Below are positions 35,323 to 47,546 of a stretch of 64,000 bases of DNA, piece by piece; position 1 is the stretch's first letter, and every line of letters starts with the position of its first letter. This DNA comes from Roseimaritima ulvae. GTDB taxonomy: Bacteria; Planctomycetota; Planctomycetia; Pirellulales; Pirellulaceae. Below the pieces are notes generated by a model. That model was not told where the DNA came from and ran no database searches. It saw only the letters and a list, made by a program, of their open reading frames with translations. The position numbers and the translations under genes are program-made. The stretch spans positions 7,359,404-7,423,403 of the forward strand of contig NZ_CP042914.1 in NCBI RefSeq assembly GCF_008065135.1, given 5' to 3'.

Positions 35323-37612
35323 ACAACCGCTTCCTCCGGTTCAATTCGTTGTTCAGCAGATTGGCATCCAATGGCGATAACAGATAATCCCCACTGACGT
35401 CGACGTATTTGCCATCGAGCAATCCGTCTTGGGGATCCAGGTCAACCGATCCCGCGCGGTTCAAGCGGTTGATGATCACCAGCAGATCATACGGTTCGAC
35501 CCGCTGGTTGTTGTCGACGTCGTAGATGTCCAAGAGATTCTGAAAATACGGCGGCTCATCGTCTAACACATCGATCGTTGCCGACGAACCCTGATAGCCC
35601 GCCGCGGCAACCGTGTAGGTGAGCGACCGCGGGGGCTCGGCGGCCGCGTCATCCAGCACTTCCACCGGCACGCTAACGGCAGCTTGCCCGGCCGGAATTT
35701 GGATCGTTGTGGGTACCAGCAACTGCGTCGCATCGCCACCGCTGAGCGTTACCGCGACGGCTTCGTCGAGGTCTGTGTTGCTACGCCGGACGGTCAACGC
35801 CAACGCCCCGGCCGCCGCGTCTTCGATCGTTTGCGCGACATTAAACGTTGCCGCAAGCGACTCTACATCTCGCACAATCAAATCGATCGCGGCCGTTTCT
35901 AAGCCATTGCCCGAGGCGGACAAAGCGACCGATTGCGGACCGTCCAACAAGGTATCATCCACGGCGGCTACCGGCACGCTGACCGAACGCTGGCCGGCGG
36001 GAATCACTGCCGATGCGACCAGCGACGCTTCGCCGGGGTCGCTGGAGGAGAGCGAAAGGGTCTGGGCCGTGGTCTGGGTAGGACCGGTACGCGTCACCGT
36101 CAGCGTCGCCGCCCCGCCACCGGCGTCTTCATCGATGGCGCTGCGATCGAGCTGCAGCGTCAACTGCGGCGGCGCGGTCACTTCGATGCGAAACGTGTCG
36201 CTGGCTTGCCCGCCATCATCATCACGGACCGTGACTCGCACCGTATAGGTACCGAGTTGTGCATAGGTGTGCGTGGCGTCCAGCGATGCCAGGGTGGGTC
36301 GGTTGGCGTTGCCGTGCTGGTCGATCGTGGCCGAACGTGTTTCATCGGGTGTACCGTCGCCCCAAGCGATGGTGACCGCAAAGGTTTCGGCCGTGGGCGG
36401 CGAGGTGGTGAGCACGCGGAAACCGGCATCGGAAATCGTTACCACATCGTTGATCGCCAGCGGCTGACCGACGACAACCAATTGGTCCGCCGCGGCGGTC
36501 ACTTGCGGCGTGGCGTTGGAAATCGCCACGATGTCCTGATACGAAAATTCACCACCGCGACTGCCTGTGAGGGTCACGACCAGCGGGTACGAGCCGTCGT
36601 CGCCGTAGGTGTGCTGGGCGGCAACGGTCGCTCGCGTATCGCTGACCGACCAGCCGATGTCGTCCATGGCGGCCAGATCCAGCGGCGTCAATAACTTGCG
36701 TTGGCCGGTCGTCAACGAGGGATCCATCGCCGTCTCACGTCCATCGCTTTGCAGACCGTTCTGCCAATGCGACCCGGAAGCCAAGGGAACGTTCCCGCCG
36801 TACTCCGCCCGCGACTGCGGACCGATGAATTGGTTGCCCTGGACTAGGCGTTCCCAGGACGAAGTCGTGGAACCGGGGTACACGACGCCGAAGCCCAACA
36901 CGTGTGCCAACTCGTGTACCGCGACGGAGAAGAAATCGTTTTGCCCGGAGCCCATCCCATCCGCGTCGAGCCCAAAGTACCAGTCGCGAGGTTCATCGAA
37001 AGCCAGCGAACCGCCCCAGGGTCCGATGTCCGTCGGAGCCGACAGCAACGCCCCGGCTTCGCCCCGCGAACGAACGGTATCCAACCAAGCTTGCGAGCCT
37101 TGAGCGGTGGTGTAATAACCGCCCGCCCCTTCCCCCACCTGATTGCCGGGCAGATTTCGAGCCCCTACGTAGATCAATATCTGGTTGGCGGGAATCGACA
37201 GCGATGAGGGCAGGACGTACTGAGCCTGCGTCCGCGGATGATAAATCGCCGGCGACCAAGTATTACTGCCCGATGGCTGGATCGCGCTCAGGTCGTCGGT
37301 AAAACGACTGACCAGTGAATCCGCCGCGGCCTGCAATACCTGACGGCGACTGCCGTCGGCGAAGAAGCCGCTGGTATCCAACGAGTAATCGAACACCACT
37401 CGCAACGGCCCCGTGGCGTCGCTATCGCTGACCACGCCGGCCGACGTGCTGCCATCGCCCCACTGCACGGTCGAGGAAATCGCGCCGACCAATCCGGCGG
37501 TGTCCACGCTGCGGCTGAGCATGAAGGCTTCGCCTTCGGCCACCAACAACCGCCGCGATTCCAACGCTTCAAACCTGCGGCGATGGTATAAGCTGCGGCG
37601 ACGAACAGGCAT
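35321..37612 (-). CDS. Surface metalloprotease-like protein with PKD, Calx-beta and dockerin domains
   Basis: The 763-aa protein starts with a planctomycete LEPR-XLL-like sorting segment (RRRFEALESRRLLVAEGE). A zinc-protease domain follows with VAVHELAHVLGFG (H233-E-x2-H237) and a downstream TAMDPSLTTG that could be a Met-turn. The third histidine of HExxHxxGxxH is replaced by Val243. Next come PKD-like (VTIAWGDGTPDETR, YAQLGTYTVRVTVRDDDGG) and two or three Calx-beta-like repeats (LSLSSSDPGEASL, IPAGQRSVSVPVAAVDD). A C-terminal dockerin type I pair has calcium loops DVDNNQRVEPYD and DVSGDYLLSPLD. It is probably exported and surface-associated. Protease activity is likely but the missing ligand leaves doubt. 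Confidence 0.82.
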   Translation of the reverse strand: MPVRRRSLYHRRRFEALESRRLLVAEGEAFMLSRSVDTAGLVGAISSTVQWGDGSTSAGVVSDSDATGPLRVVFDYSLDTSGFFADGSRRQVLQAAADSLVSRFTDDLSAIQPSGSNTWSPAIYHPRTQAQYVLPSSLSIPANQILIYVGARNLPGNQVGEGAGGYYTTAQGSQAWLDTVRSRGEAGALLSAPTDIGPWGGSLAFDEPRDWYFGLDADGMGSGQNDFFSVAVHELAHVLGFGVVYPGSTTSSWERLVQGNQFIGPQSRAEYGGNVPLASGSHWQNGLQSDGRETAMDPSLTTGQRKLLTPLDLAAMDDIGWSVSDTRATVAAQHTYGDDGSYPLVVTLTGSRGGEFSYQDIVAISNATPQVTAAADQLVVVGQPLAINDVVTISDAGFRVLTTSPPTAETFAVTIAWGDGTPDETRSATIDQHGNANRPTLASLDATHTYAQLGTYTVRVTVRDDDGGQASDTFRIEVTAPPQLTLQLDRSAIDEDAGGGAATLTVTRTGPTQTTAQTLSLSSSDPGEASLVASAVIPAGQRSVSVPVAAVDDTLLDGPQSVALSASGNGLETAAIDLIVRDVESLAATFNVAQTIEDAAAGALALTVRRSNTDLDEAVAVTLSGGDATQLLVPTTIQIPAGQAAVSVPVEVLDDAAAEPPRSLTYTVAAAGYQGSSATIDVLDDEPPYFQNLLDIYDVDNNQRVEPYDLLVIINRLNRAGSVDLDPQDGLLDGKYVDVSGDYLLSPLDANLLNNELNRRKRL

Positions 37613-37650
37613 GTGCGGATGAGAATAAGAAAAGGATGCTGGTCTCCAAA

Positions 37651-37676
37651 GTCTGGCGACTTCGGCTACGAGCGGG
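37651..37676. repeat. Single copy of the 'TCTGGCGA-TTCGGCTACG' repeat
   Basis: TCCAAAGTCTGGCGACTTCG, continuing GCTACG, matches the copies at 9.77 and 9.80 kb. It lies in the 72-bp gap between the dockerin protease gene and the Pro-rich protein gene. Confidence 0.85.
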
Positions 37677-37684
37677 CGGCAAAA

Positions 37685-38566
37685 CTAGGGTGTGAAATAA
37701 CGGATGAAATTTCGCACCGACTGTCCGGGAACATAAGCTTTGGGTTGCCCAATGATACCCTGACCGAGCTGGACGTTGTAAGGATCTTGCCCCAAAGTGA
37801 ACAGCGGTTTGCAACCAGCCGTGGGAACCATGGCGGTCGGCACCACGGCGGGAGACGCGACCGGCGGGGCGATCACGGCCGGCGGCGGCGCGTACGGAAC
37901 GCTGGCCGGTACCGTGGCGCTGGTGGGCACGACGTAGGCCGGGCCGCAATCCCACATACCGCCCGCATTGTAGGTCGAAGGCGCCGAAACACACGCGCAG
38001 TTATCAACCGTGGCCATATTCTGCGACAAACCGGGCTGCGGCACCGGCGTCAAATCGTTGCCGGCTGGCACTCCCTGGGGTGCGGTGGGGAGGGCCTGAT
38101 TGTTCGGTAAAGGTTGATTGTCCAGCGGCACCGGTTGCAGGCCCTGGCCGGCCAACGAAGGCGGCACGGGCCGCGACGAGGGGGCACCGGGCAGCGGCGT
38201 CGAGGGGCCCGTGGGCATCGTCGCCGCGGGGGGCTGGGCGACGGAAGGTTGGGCGGCGGCTGGCGGCGGAGCACCCAGCGGGGGAAGTCCCATCCCGCCG
38301 GTGGCCTGCATCATTGCCGTCTGCTGAATTACCGGCTTGGCAACCGCTTGCTGGTCGGCGGAGGAGAATGATTGCTGCTGCGACGATCCATAGCCCTGCG
38401 GAACCGGCGTCTGCCGCAGTTGATCGACCAACCCAGGAGAACCGATCGGCCGCAACTTCGCCCGGGCGGCTGACTGGTTAACGGATGCCCCGGGCATCTG
38501 CGCCGACGCAGTGGCCAACACAAACATGCCCAGCGGAGCGAGACAAACAATCCGGCGCAATGACAT
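37685..38566 (-). CDS. Pro/Ala-rich exported protein of unknown function
   Basis: The 293-aa product begins with a signal peptide (LRRIVCLAPLGMFVLATASA). Most of the chain is Pro/Ala/Gln/Val-rich and probably disordered (about residues 85-180 and 225-260). Two Cys-containing segments (VDNCACVSAPSTYNAGGMWD and TAGCKPLFTLGQDPYNVQLG) and a compact C-terminal end (GQSVRNFIRYFTP) look conserved. I know this C-terminal pattern from planctomycete hypothetical proteins but not its function. The start ATG at 38566 is chosen because the signal peptide follows it at once; the frame extends 22 codons further without a leader. Confidence 0.65.
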   Translation of the reverse strand: MSLRRIVCLAPLGMFVLATASAQMPGASVNQSAARAKLRPIGSPGLVDQLRQTPVPQGYGSSQQQSFSSADQQAVAKPVIQQTAMMQATGGMGLPPLGAPPPAAAQPSVAQPPAATMPTGPSTPLPGAPSSRPVPPSLAGQGLQPVPLDNQPLPNNQALPTAPQGVPAGNDLTPVPQPGLSQNMATVDNCACVSAPSTYNAGGMWDCGPAYVVPTSATVPASVPYAPPPAVIAPPVASPAVVPTAMVPTAGCKPLFTLGQDPYNVQLGQGIIGQPKAYVPGQSVRNFIRYFTP

Positions 38567-38647
38567 AACGGTACCTCGGTTGGAGCTGATTGCCGAACGG
38601 TAGGCAACAATCCACATCCAAGGCAAGGCCAATGGCCGTGTTAACGC

Positions 38648-39388
38648 TCACGCCCCCTCGCTATCCAAACGCTTAGCCTGTTTATGCCCTTCGTCGCTTT
38701 GCCCGATCTTCCAATAGCTGGACAGATAAATATGGCTATTGGGTACGGGATGTTCGCGGTGAAGGTGCTGCCGCAGCACTCGCATGCTATTAAATTCACA
38801 AGCGGCCCAAATCGCTGGCGATCCGGGTGGTAGCGACAACGCGGCCACCTGAGAGGTCAGAAACTGGCCGCTGGGGTCGGGTTGAGGATTTACCTTCCAG
38901 TGCAATTGCACCCCCGGCGGATGAACCAACGGCTGGACATCCGCGGCGGAACGAATTTCGATCACCGCGTGGCCGATCGCCGGTTGGGGTAGCTGCTCCA
39001 GATTGACGCTCAGGGCCGGCAGCGCGGCCATGTCGGCAATCAGCAAAAACCAATCCGCTTGGTGGTTGATCAGTTTCTTGGGCCCCGGACCGCTGACCAA
39101 AACCCGGTCTCCCGGGCTTGCCTGAGCCGCCCACGACGAGGCGGGTCCCAGGGGATCGTGCAACACAAAATCGATATCGATTTCGGTCGCTCGTTGATTG
39201 CGAATCGTATAGCTCCGCTGCAAGGGACGCTCGCCCTCGGCTTGGGGAAACAGCAATTTGACGTACGCGCTCTCCTGGTCTGCGGGAAAGTCCGCCATCG
39301 CCTCGCCCCCCAATGTGATTCGCAGCATGTTTTCGGTGAGCTGCGTGGATTGCACCACCGTCAATTCACGGGTCGGGCGTTTAGCCAT
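38648..39388 (-). CDS. Siderophore-interacting protein (FAD/NAD(P)H ferric-siderophore reductase type)
   Basis: The 246-aa protein fits the SIP family (ViuB-like), which reduces ferric siderophores in the cytoplasm to release iron using FAD and NAD(P)H. The FAD-binding region contains RPLQRSYTIRNQR (R-x-Y-T pattern) and FVLHDPLGPASSWAAQASPG. The NAD(P)-binding half contains FLLIADMAALPALSVNLEQL and WAACEFNSMRVLRQHL, and the SSYWKIGQSDEGH end is typical. No siderophore transporter or synthesis gene is in the window. The start ATG at 39388 overlaps the stop of a small upstream membrane-protein frame by 8 nt. Confidence 0.88.
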   Translation of the reverse strand: MAKRPTRELTVVQSTQLTENMLRITLGGEAMADFPADQESAYVKLLFPQAEGERPLQRSYTIRNQRATEIDIDFVLHDPLGPASSWAAQASPGDRVLVSGPGPKKLINHQADWFLLIADMAALPALSVNLEQLPQPAIGHAVIEIRSAADVQPLVHPPGVQLHWKVNPQPDPSGQFLTSQVAALSLPPGSPAIWAACEFNSMRVLRQHLHREHPVPNSHIYLSSYWKIGQSDEGHKQAKRLDSEGA

Positions 39389-39578
39389 TCATTTCTCCTA
39401 ACGATCGGCAGGTTAAACCGGGTTCGAGCACCGACACAGTAGCCTGCGGAACCGCTGGTTCGAATGATCTGTGGGGCAGGACATCGGGCAGGGAAAGATA
39501 AACCGAATACAATACGGAAACCAGCAGCAGGACCAGGATGATGGCAAAGATTTCGCCCAGGGCCACTTTGGCCGCCAT
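39381..39578 (-). CDS. Small membrane protein, possibly coupled to the SIP gene
   Basis: A 65-aa frame starts at ATG 39578 (MAAKVALGEIFAIILVLLLV) and has one strong transmembrane helix, then a polar tail. A GTG at 39611 would add 11 residues. The stop TAA overlaps the SIP start by 8 nt, as coupled genes do. I cannot name a family. The hydrophobic segment and the coupling favour a real gene, but the small size and lack of recognisable homologues leave it uncertain. Confidence 0.5.
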   Translation of the reverse strand: MAAKVALGEIFAIILVLLLVSVLYSVYLSLPDVLPHRSFEPAVPQATVSVLEPGLTCRSLGEMNG

Positions 39579-39796
39579 CAACGATCTGGCCAGCCCAATC
39601 GGTCTGAACACCTCGGCGGTTTGGGAACGCGGATTGCATTAGCCACCTCCGGCCAATGTCGTGGCCATATTCGCCAACGTTTTCGCTATCGGATCGGCAG
39701 CGGCGGCGAGCGTTTCACCAGCGGCGGCGAAATTCCCGCCACGCCCGATGCACACCAGCGTGCCACCAACGCCGCGTTCCCAAATCTTTATCTGCA

Positions 39797-39802
39797 GGAG
39801 GC
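39797..39802 (+). promoter_or_regulatory. Shine-Dalgarno site setting the GTG start of the ABC ATPase gene
   Basis: AGGAGG lies 9 bases before the GTG at 39812 and decides the start, because the same frame is open far upstream (to 39656) with no conserved residues there. Confidence 0.8.
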
Positions 39803-39811
39803 CATCCACCG

Positions 39812-40576
39812 GTGCAATCCCCTGATCCCCCCACGCCGCTGCACGTCCAACAAATTGTCAAAACGTATCAACAGGGAACCGCCAAAGTCTTCGCCTTGGA
39901 CGGCGTCGACCAGAAAGTGGAACCGGGCGAATTCGTGGCCATCATGGGAGCCAGCGGTTCGGGCAAAAGCACTTTGTTGCACGCCATGGCGGGGCTGATC
40001 GATGTCGACGAAGGCCGCGTGAAGCTGGCCGGACAGGACCTTTCTCAACTCAGCGACGCCGCTCTGACGCGGTTCCGCCGCGATAACCTGGGGATCGTTT
40101 TTCAAGCTTACAATCTAATCCCCAGCCTGACTGCCGAAGATAATATTCGCCTGCCCGCTCCCAAACGGATGGCAGCCAAGCTGGATTCGATCGTCGAAGA
40201 ACTGCTCGATCGGCTGGACATGACCGCGCGGCGGCACCACAAACCGGGGGCGCTGTCGGGCGGCGAACAACAGCGGATCGCCATCGCTCGCGCACTGGTT
40301 TGCAACCCCACCATCCTGCTGGCAGACGAACCCACCGGCAGCCTGGACTCGATTTCCGGAACCCAGATCTGTGAGTTGCTGCGCAACCTGGTGGACCAAC
40401 AGGGGCACTCCATCGTGATGGTCACTCACGAACCGCACGTGGCGATGTGGGCCGACCGGATCTGTGTGCTGAAAGACGGCACCAACCTGGCCGAACTACG
40501 AACCGACGGCTGTCGTAATCCGCAATCGGTCGCTCACCAGTACCAACAGGCCCTGGGCGGAGAGGTGGCCGTATGA
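39812..40576 (+). CDS. ABC transporter ATP-binding protein, MacB/LolD-like
   Basis: The 254-aa ATPase of the MacB/LolD group drives a mechanotransmission-type ABC system such as lipoprotein release, efflux or cell-division control. It has Walker A GASGSGKST, Q-loop IVFQAYNLIPSL, signature LSGGEQQRIAIARAL, Walker B TILLADEPTGSLDS and H-loop MVTHEPHVA. The start is GTG with a strong ribosome site. The stop overlaps the start of the large permease gene (ATGA), so the pair is one unit. About 200 bp separate it from the divergent small membrane protein/SIP genes. Confidence 0.93.
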   Translation: MQSPDPPTPLHVQQIVKTYQQGTAKVFALDGVDQKVEPGEFVAIMGASGSGKSTLLHAMAGLIDVDEGRVKLAGQDLSQLSDAALTRFRRDNLGIVFQAYNLIPSLTAEDNIRLPAPKRMAAKLDSIVEELLDRLDMTARRHHKPGALSGGEQQRIAIARALVCNPTILLADEPTGSLDSISGTQICELLRNLVDQQGHSIVMVTHEPHVAMWADRICVLKDGTNLAELRTDGCRNPQSVAHQYQQALGGEVAV

Positions 40577-43362
40577 ACAAGTGCCTGTACCTGATCTTCG
40601 CCTTTTTACGGGAACGCAAGTCGCGAACCGTGCTGACCACCGTCGCCACCGCGGCGGCCGTCAGCATGGTGATTTGGGTCACCAGTAGTTACGAAGCGTT
40701 GCACCAAACCTACGACGAATACGCCAACCTGGCGCTGGGCCGGTACGAACTAGCGATCGCTCCGATCAGTGGCGAGCCCACCGACTTTGTGCCCCCCGAA
40801 GCGATCGACCCCCTCCGCAACGACCCGGCGGTCCGCGCGCTCGATCCGATGTGGGCCGGCCGTATCGCCGTGCTCGATTTGCAAGACCAACCACTTCCCG
40901 GCGAACAGCCGGCTCGCGGACGCGATTCCGGCTCCGGCTCCCACAGCCCGCTGCCGTCGTTGATGTTCCTGGCCACCGACGCCCCCGAACCACCTTTCGA
41001 ACTAGCCGGCGGACAATGGATTACAGCGGAGACCGCCGCGGACCCGCAGGCAACTCCCCGCATCGCTGTCCGCGCCGACGTCGCTCGGCGGCGGGGAATC
41101 AAAATCGGCGATCGCCTGACGCTGGAACTGCCACGCCCCAACGCGGCGGGCGAGACCACCCTGACAGTCCAGGTCGGCGGTCTGGTCAACGCGCCCACCC
41201 TGCACGGCGCCGGCTCCTCCGCCCTGCCCATGCTAACGCCCAGTTCCGGGCAGGCCTTTCTGCCGGCGCACCTGGTGGAACGAATCACCGGCGAACCCTT
41301 TCGGATCAGCCTGCTAGCCGTTGGCGTGGATCCCGAAGCCGACATCAATAAGTTTCGTTTCAGCTGGGCGCCGCGACTGAGCGATCACGCCGTGCCTTTG
41401 CAGTTCCAACAGGCCTTCGAAATCGAAGAAGCGCTTGATCAAGCGTCCGCCGCACAAAACGTGCGGCTGCAATCCTACGCCGCGACCGGCGTGGCGATGC
41501 TGGTCGCCATGCTGGTCATCTACTGCTCGCTGAGCATGGGAGTCACCGAGCGGATTCGACAGTACGCGATCCTGCGAGCGGTGGCGTTGACGCGGTCCCA
41601 GGTGGGGCTGCTGATCGTGGTGGAAGGGCTGGCGTTGGGCACGCTGGGATTGCTGGCCGGCATCGCCTTGGGTTGGGGGCTGCTGAAATTTGTGGAAAGC
41701 ACGTCGACTAGCCTGCTGTATCACGGCGTCGGGTTTGGACCCAGCAGTCTGATTTTATCCACCCTGGCCGCGATCGGCGGAGCGCTGTTGGCGTCCGTCG
41801 TGCCCGCTTACCACGCCACGCGGGTCAAACCGGTGGACGCCATGACGCCGCGGCAAGCGTTAACCGAAGCCGCCAAGATCGCACCGCCCAGCTTTGTTGC
41901 CGGGCTGATCCTGCTGGCGATCGGACCGCTGCTGACGTTTGCGTTCCCTCCCGGCGAACGCTGGACCTGGCTGGCGATGGCGGTCAGCTTTGCCTGCACG
42001 GCGATCGGTTTCGTTGTGCTGGCACCCTCGGCTGTGGTCGCGGTCGATCGGTTGTTGGGGCCGTTGCTGGCCCGCAGTTTCGGCATCGAACCCAAACTGC
42101 TGGCCAGTCAGGTCACCAATAACATTTGGCGCACCGTGGGAGCCGCCGTATCGATGGCGTTTGGCCTGGGATTGTTCGTCGGCATTCAGGTCTGGGGCTT
42201 TACCATGCTGCAAGCCTTTGTGCCGGGCGACTGGACGCCCGACGCGATCGCGATGATCAAGCCGGGCTTGCCTCCCGAGCAAGTCGACCAGGTCGCGTCG
42301 CTGCCCGACGTGGATGGCTCGCGCTGCCTGCCGCTGGTCGTCGAACAGCCGCGGTTGGTCGACGACCTGACCGGCAGCGCCGAACGACCGTCGGTGATTC
42401 GGCAAGACAACGTGATCCTCGTGGGACTTGATCCCGCCGGAGCGTTTGCGGGGCCGCAACCGCTGCTGGAACTGGACTGGGTGGCCGGCAACCCAGATGA
42501 GGCGGTCGCCCAGATGCAACAAGGCCACGCCTGCATCGTCCCCGATCACTTCCTGGCGGAAACCGGGCTGAAGCTCGGCGACACGCTGGCCGTCGACCCG
42601 CCTCGCAATGCTGGCCACACGGTAAAGTACACGATTGCCGGCGCGGTCAAACTGCCGGGTTGGCACTGGCAAACCAAACTGACCGGCCTGAGACCGCGGA
42701 CGCATCGCGCCGCCGCTTTGATTTTTGCGGATTACAAATCGATCGCCAGCGACTTTGATTTGCCGCTGGCCTCACACGTGTGGTTTGCTTATGCCGCGGA
42801 CACGGCCGACGAGCAAGCCATCGAAGCGTCGATCACCGGCTTGCTCGACGCGAACGCAGGCGACCGAGCGGACGAGGTGAGCGCCAAAGTGGTTTCCATC
42901 GATAGCATCCGCGACCGGTTGTTCAACGGCGCGCGACGCTGGTTGTGGATGATCAGTGTGCTGCCGCTGGTGACGCTGTTGATCGCTTGCATCGGAGTTT
43001 TGAACGTGATCGTGGCGTCGGTGCGAGCCCGGCGCTGGGAGTTCGGCGTGTTGCGTTCGATCGGTTTTACCCGCGGCGAACTGGCCCGTGCGATCCTGGC
43101 CGAAGGCCTGATGATCGCCCTGGTGGCGGGAGTGTTGAGCGTTGGATTTGGAATCCTGAGCGGATGGTGCGGTGCCGGCCTGGCCCAGTACGTCAGCTTT
43201 TTCGGAGGCCTGCACCCACCGATGGTGATCCCCTGGGCACCGATCGTGGGCGGGGTGATTCTGGTGGGGGTGCTGGGCGTGCTGACCGCCGCTTGGCCGG
43301 CGATTTCCATCGGCCGCTCGCGTCCGATGGGCCTCTTGGAATCAGGCCGTGATTTCGTCTGA
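40573..43362 (+). CDS. ABC transporter permease with two FtsX-like domains (MacB/LolCE-like)
   Basis: The 929-aa integral membrane protein has an N-terminal helix (about residues 15-37), a long external MacB-type core with TLTVQVGG and LPAHLVERITG segments, and a first FtsX-like helical unit at about 300-410 (GVAMLVAMLVIYCSLSMGV, ILRAVALTRSQ). Two or three further helices lie at about 435-545, then a second external domain. The second FtsX-like unit is at about 790-925 (LPLVTLLIACIGVLNVIVAS, FGVLRSIGFTRGELARAILA). The duplicated layout fits single-chain permeases that dimerise the FtsX unit within one protein. It works with the ATPase encoded just upstream. The substrate is unknown. Confidence 0.9.
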   Translation: MNKCLYLIFAFLRERKSRTVLTTVATAAAVSMVIWVTSSYEALHQTYDEYANLALGRYELAIAPISGEPTDFVPPEAIDPLRNDPAVRALDPMWAGRIAVLDLQDQPLPGEQPARGRDSGSGSHSPLPSLMFLATDAPEPPFELAGGQWITAETAADPQATPRIAVRADVARRRGIKIGDRLTLELPRPNAAGETTLTVQVGGLVNAPTLHGAGSSALPMLTPSSGQAFLPAHLVERITGEPFRISLLAVGVDPEADINKFRFSWAPRLSDHAVPLQFQQAFEIEEALDQASAAQNVRLQSYAATGVAMLVAMLVIYCSLSMGVTERIRQYAILRAVALTRSQVGLLIVVEGLALGTLGLLAGIALGWGLLKFVESTSTSLLYHGVGFGPSSLILSTLAAIGGALLASVVPAYHATRVKPVDAMTPRQALTEAAKIAPPSFVAGLILLAIGPLLTFAFPPGERWTWLAMAVSFACTAIGFVVLAPSAVVAVDRLLGPLLARSFGIEPKLLASQVTNNIWRTVGAAVSMAFGLGLFVGIQVWGFTMLQAFVPGDWTPDAIAMIKPGLPPEQVDQVASLPDVDGSRCLPLVVEQPRLVDDLTGSAERPSVIRQDNVILVGLDPAGAFAGPQPLLELDWVAGNPDEAVAQMQQGHACIVPDHFLAETGLKLGDTLAVDPPRNAGHTVKYTIAGAVKLPGWHWQTKLTGLRPRTHRAAALIFADYKSIASDFDLPLASHVWFAYAADTADEQAIEASITGLLDANAGDRADEVSAKVVSIDSIRDRLFNGARRWLWMISVLPLVTLLIACIGVLNVIVASVRARRWEFGVLRSIGFTRGELARAILAEGLMIALVAGVLSVGFGILSGWCGAGLAQYVSFFGGLHPPMVIPWAPIVGGVILVGVLGVLTAAWPAISIGRSRPMGLLESGRDFV

Positions 43363-43388
43363 CGGTTCCCAGATCAGCCGCGACGCCG

Positions 43389-46269
<2,881 letters not shown>

Positions 46270-46282
46270 GAACTTCCTGTCC

Positions 46283-47512
46283 TCAAGGGCGACCAAGCGT
46301 GTGCCCCACCTGGCCCTGATAAATTGGTTTGCCCGTCACATCAAACACCCAGTACCGCGGCTTCGGCACCGCGCAACTGACTAACAAAAACTGCCGGTTC
46401 GGAGCGACCTCGACGGTGATCGGAACACCCTGCTGGTTGTCCAGCTGCACCTTGCTGCGCACCTTTCCGGTTTCCCGTTCCGCGATTTCGACCAACCGGC
46501 CCGTCGCATTCATCTGCACGACCAAGTCATCGCCCAATCGATCGACCACCCGCACGTCATGCCGCTCCGCGTAAGCAGCTAGTGTTTCTATTTCGGCGTC
46601 GGCACGGTAGTCCACTTGTTTCGTTTCGGGATCGACCACGATGGTACCGCGATGCCGAGCCATCCGTAATTTTCCCTGCGACCAATACGCTGGCAGCAAC
46701 ACCCGACCACCGGACGGCGCGTCCGCGGCGGCGTCAGCAGTCGCGTTTGGCGCCGCATCGGCATTCACCGCGGGTGGGGCGAATCGTTCGCGAGCCGCCG
46801 CCGTGTAAGTAAACGGCTCGGAGCGGTTGGGCATCGCGGGTGAAAACCGGAACAGCCGAAACTCGGGAGCCACCCCACCCGGCCCCCCAGCTTTTGGAGC
46901 ACGGATGGCGAGAAACCCTTCACCACCGGGCAGAAAGGGCACGGCCGCTCGAATCGGCAACGATTCAACGCCCACCATTCCCGCTGGCAAGAAGTCTTCG
47001 AATCGCTCCACTTGCTGGGTTGCCAGTTCATAGCTGATCACCGTGCTTTGGTTGCCAAACAAGCACACCAAAATACGCTTCCCATCGGGCGACCAGCAAC
47101 TGACCGCCGCGATCGCCGGATAGGGTTCCTTCGCTTTCTGCCCTGGGGCTTCCTGCACCGGCTCTTCACGCACCGGAATTTTTTCGGACCGATGCAGCAG
47201 TTCCCCGCTAGTCGAATACAGGCTCAACAGCGCGGAAGCCCGCCCCTGTCCCATCACGACCTGGACGACGGCGATGCGTTGGGAATCGGGTGACACCGCC
47301 ACACTGCCTACCAGAGGCGTCGTTGCGCCGGCCACGATTTCGGTTTCTTTGCCGGACGCCAAGTCAAACAGTACGACTTGCCCCCGCTGACTAATTGTCA
47401 GAAACCCGCTGGAATCGGGCAGCCAAGCCGCCGTGCAGCAGCACAGCAGCAGTGCCGCAGCCGCCATCATGACCAAGGGCGTCGCGGTCAGCCAAGTCAG
47501 CAAACGTTTCAT
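46283..47512 (-). CDS. Exported beta-propeller-like (WD40/PD40-type) protein
   Basis: The 409-aa product has a signal or membrane-anchor segment (LLTWLTATPLVMMAAAALLL, followed by CCCTAAW) and then repeated blade-like strands: WLPDSSGFLTIS, VAVSPDSQRIAVVQ, CWSPDGKRILVCLF and EVAPNRQFLLVSCAV. These resemble TolB/PD40 repeats that form beta-propellers. No catalytic motif is visible. The start ATG at 47512 has a good AAGGAGG site just upstream. The stop lies 13 bp before the kdsB start, so it may be co-transcribed with kdsB-pyrG-DUF1844. The function is unknown. Confidence 0.65.
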   Translation of the reverse strand: MKRLLTWLTATPLVMMAAAALLLCCCTAAWLPDSSGFLTISQRGQVVLFDLASGKETEIVAGATTPLVGSVAVSPDSQRIAVVQVVMGQGRASALLSLYSTSGELLHRSEKIPVREEPVQEAPGQKAKEPYPAIAAVSCWSPDGKRILVCLFGNQSTVISYELATQQVERFEDFLPAGMVGVESLPIRAAVPFLPGGEGFLAIRAPKAGGPGGVAPEFRLFRFSPAMPNRSEPFTYTAAARERFAPPAVNADAAPNATADAAADAPSGGRVLLPAYWSQGKLRMARHRGTIVVDPETKQVDYRADAEIETLAAYAERHDVRVVDRLGDDLVVQMNATGRLVEIAERETGKVRSKVQLDNQQGVPITVEVAPNRQFLLVSCAVPKPRYWVFDVTGKPIYQGQVGHTLGRP

Positions 47513-47546
47513 CGCACCGCCTCCTTCCGTCGAGAATCTGGAGCCC

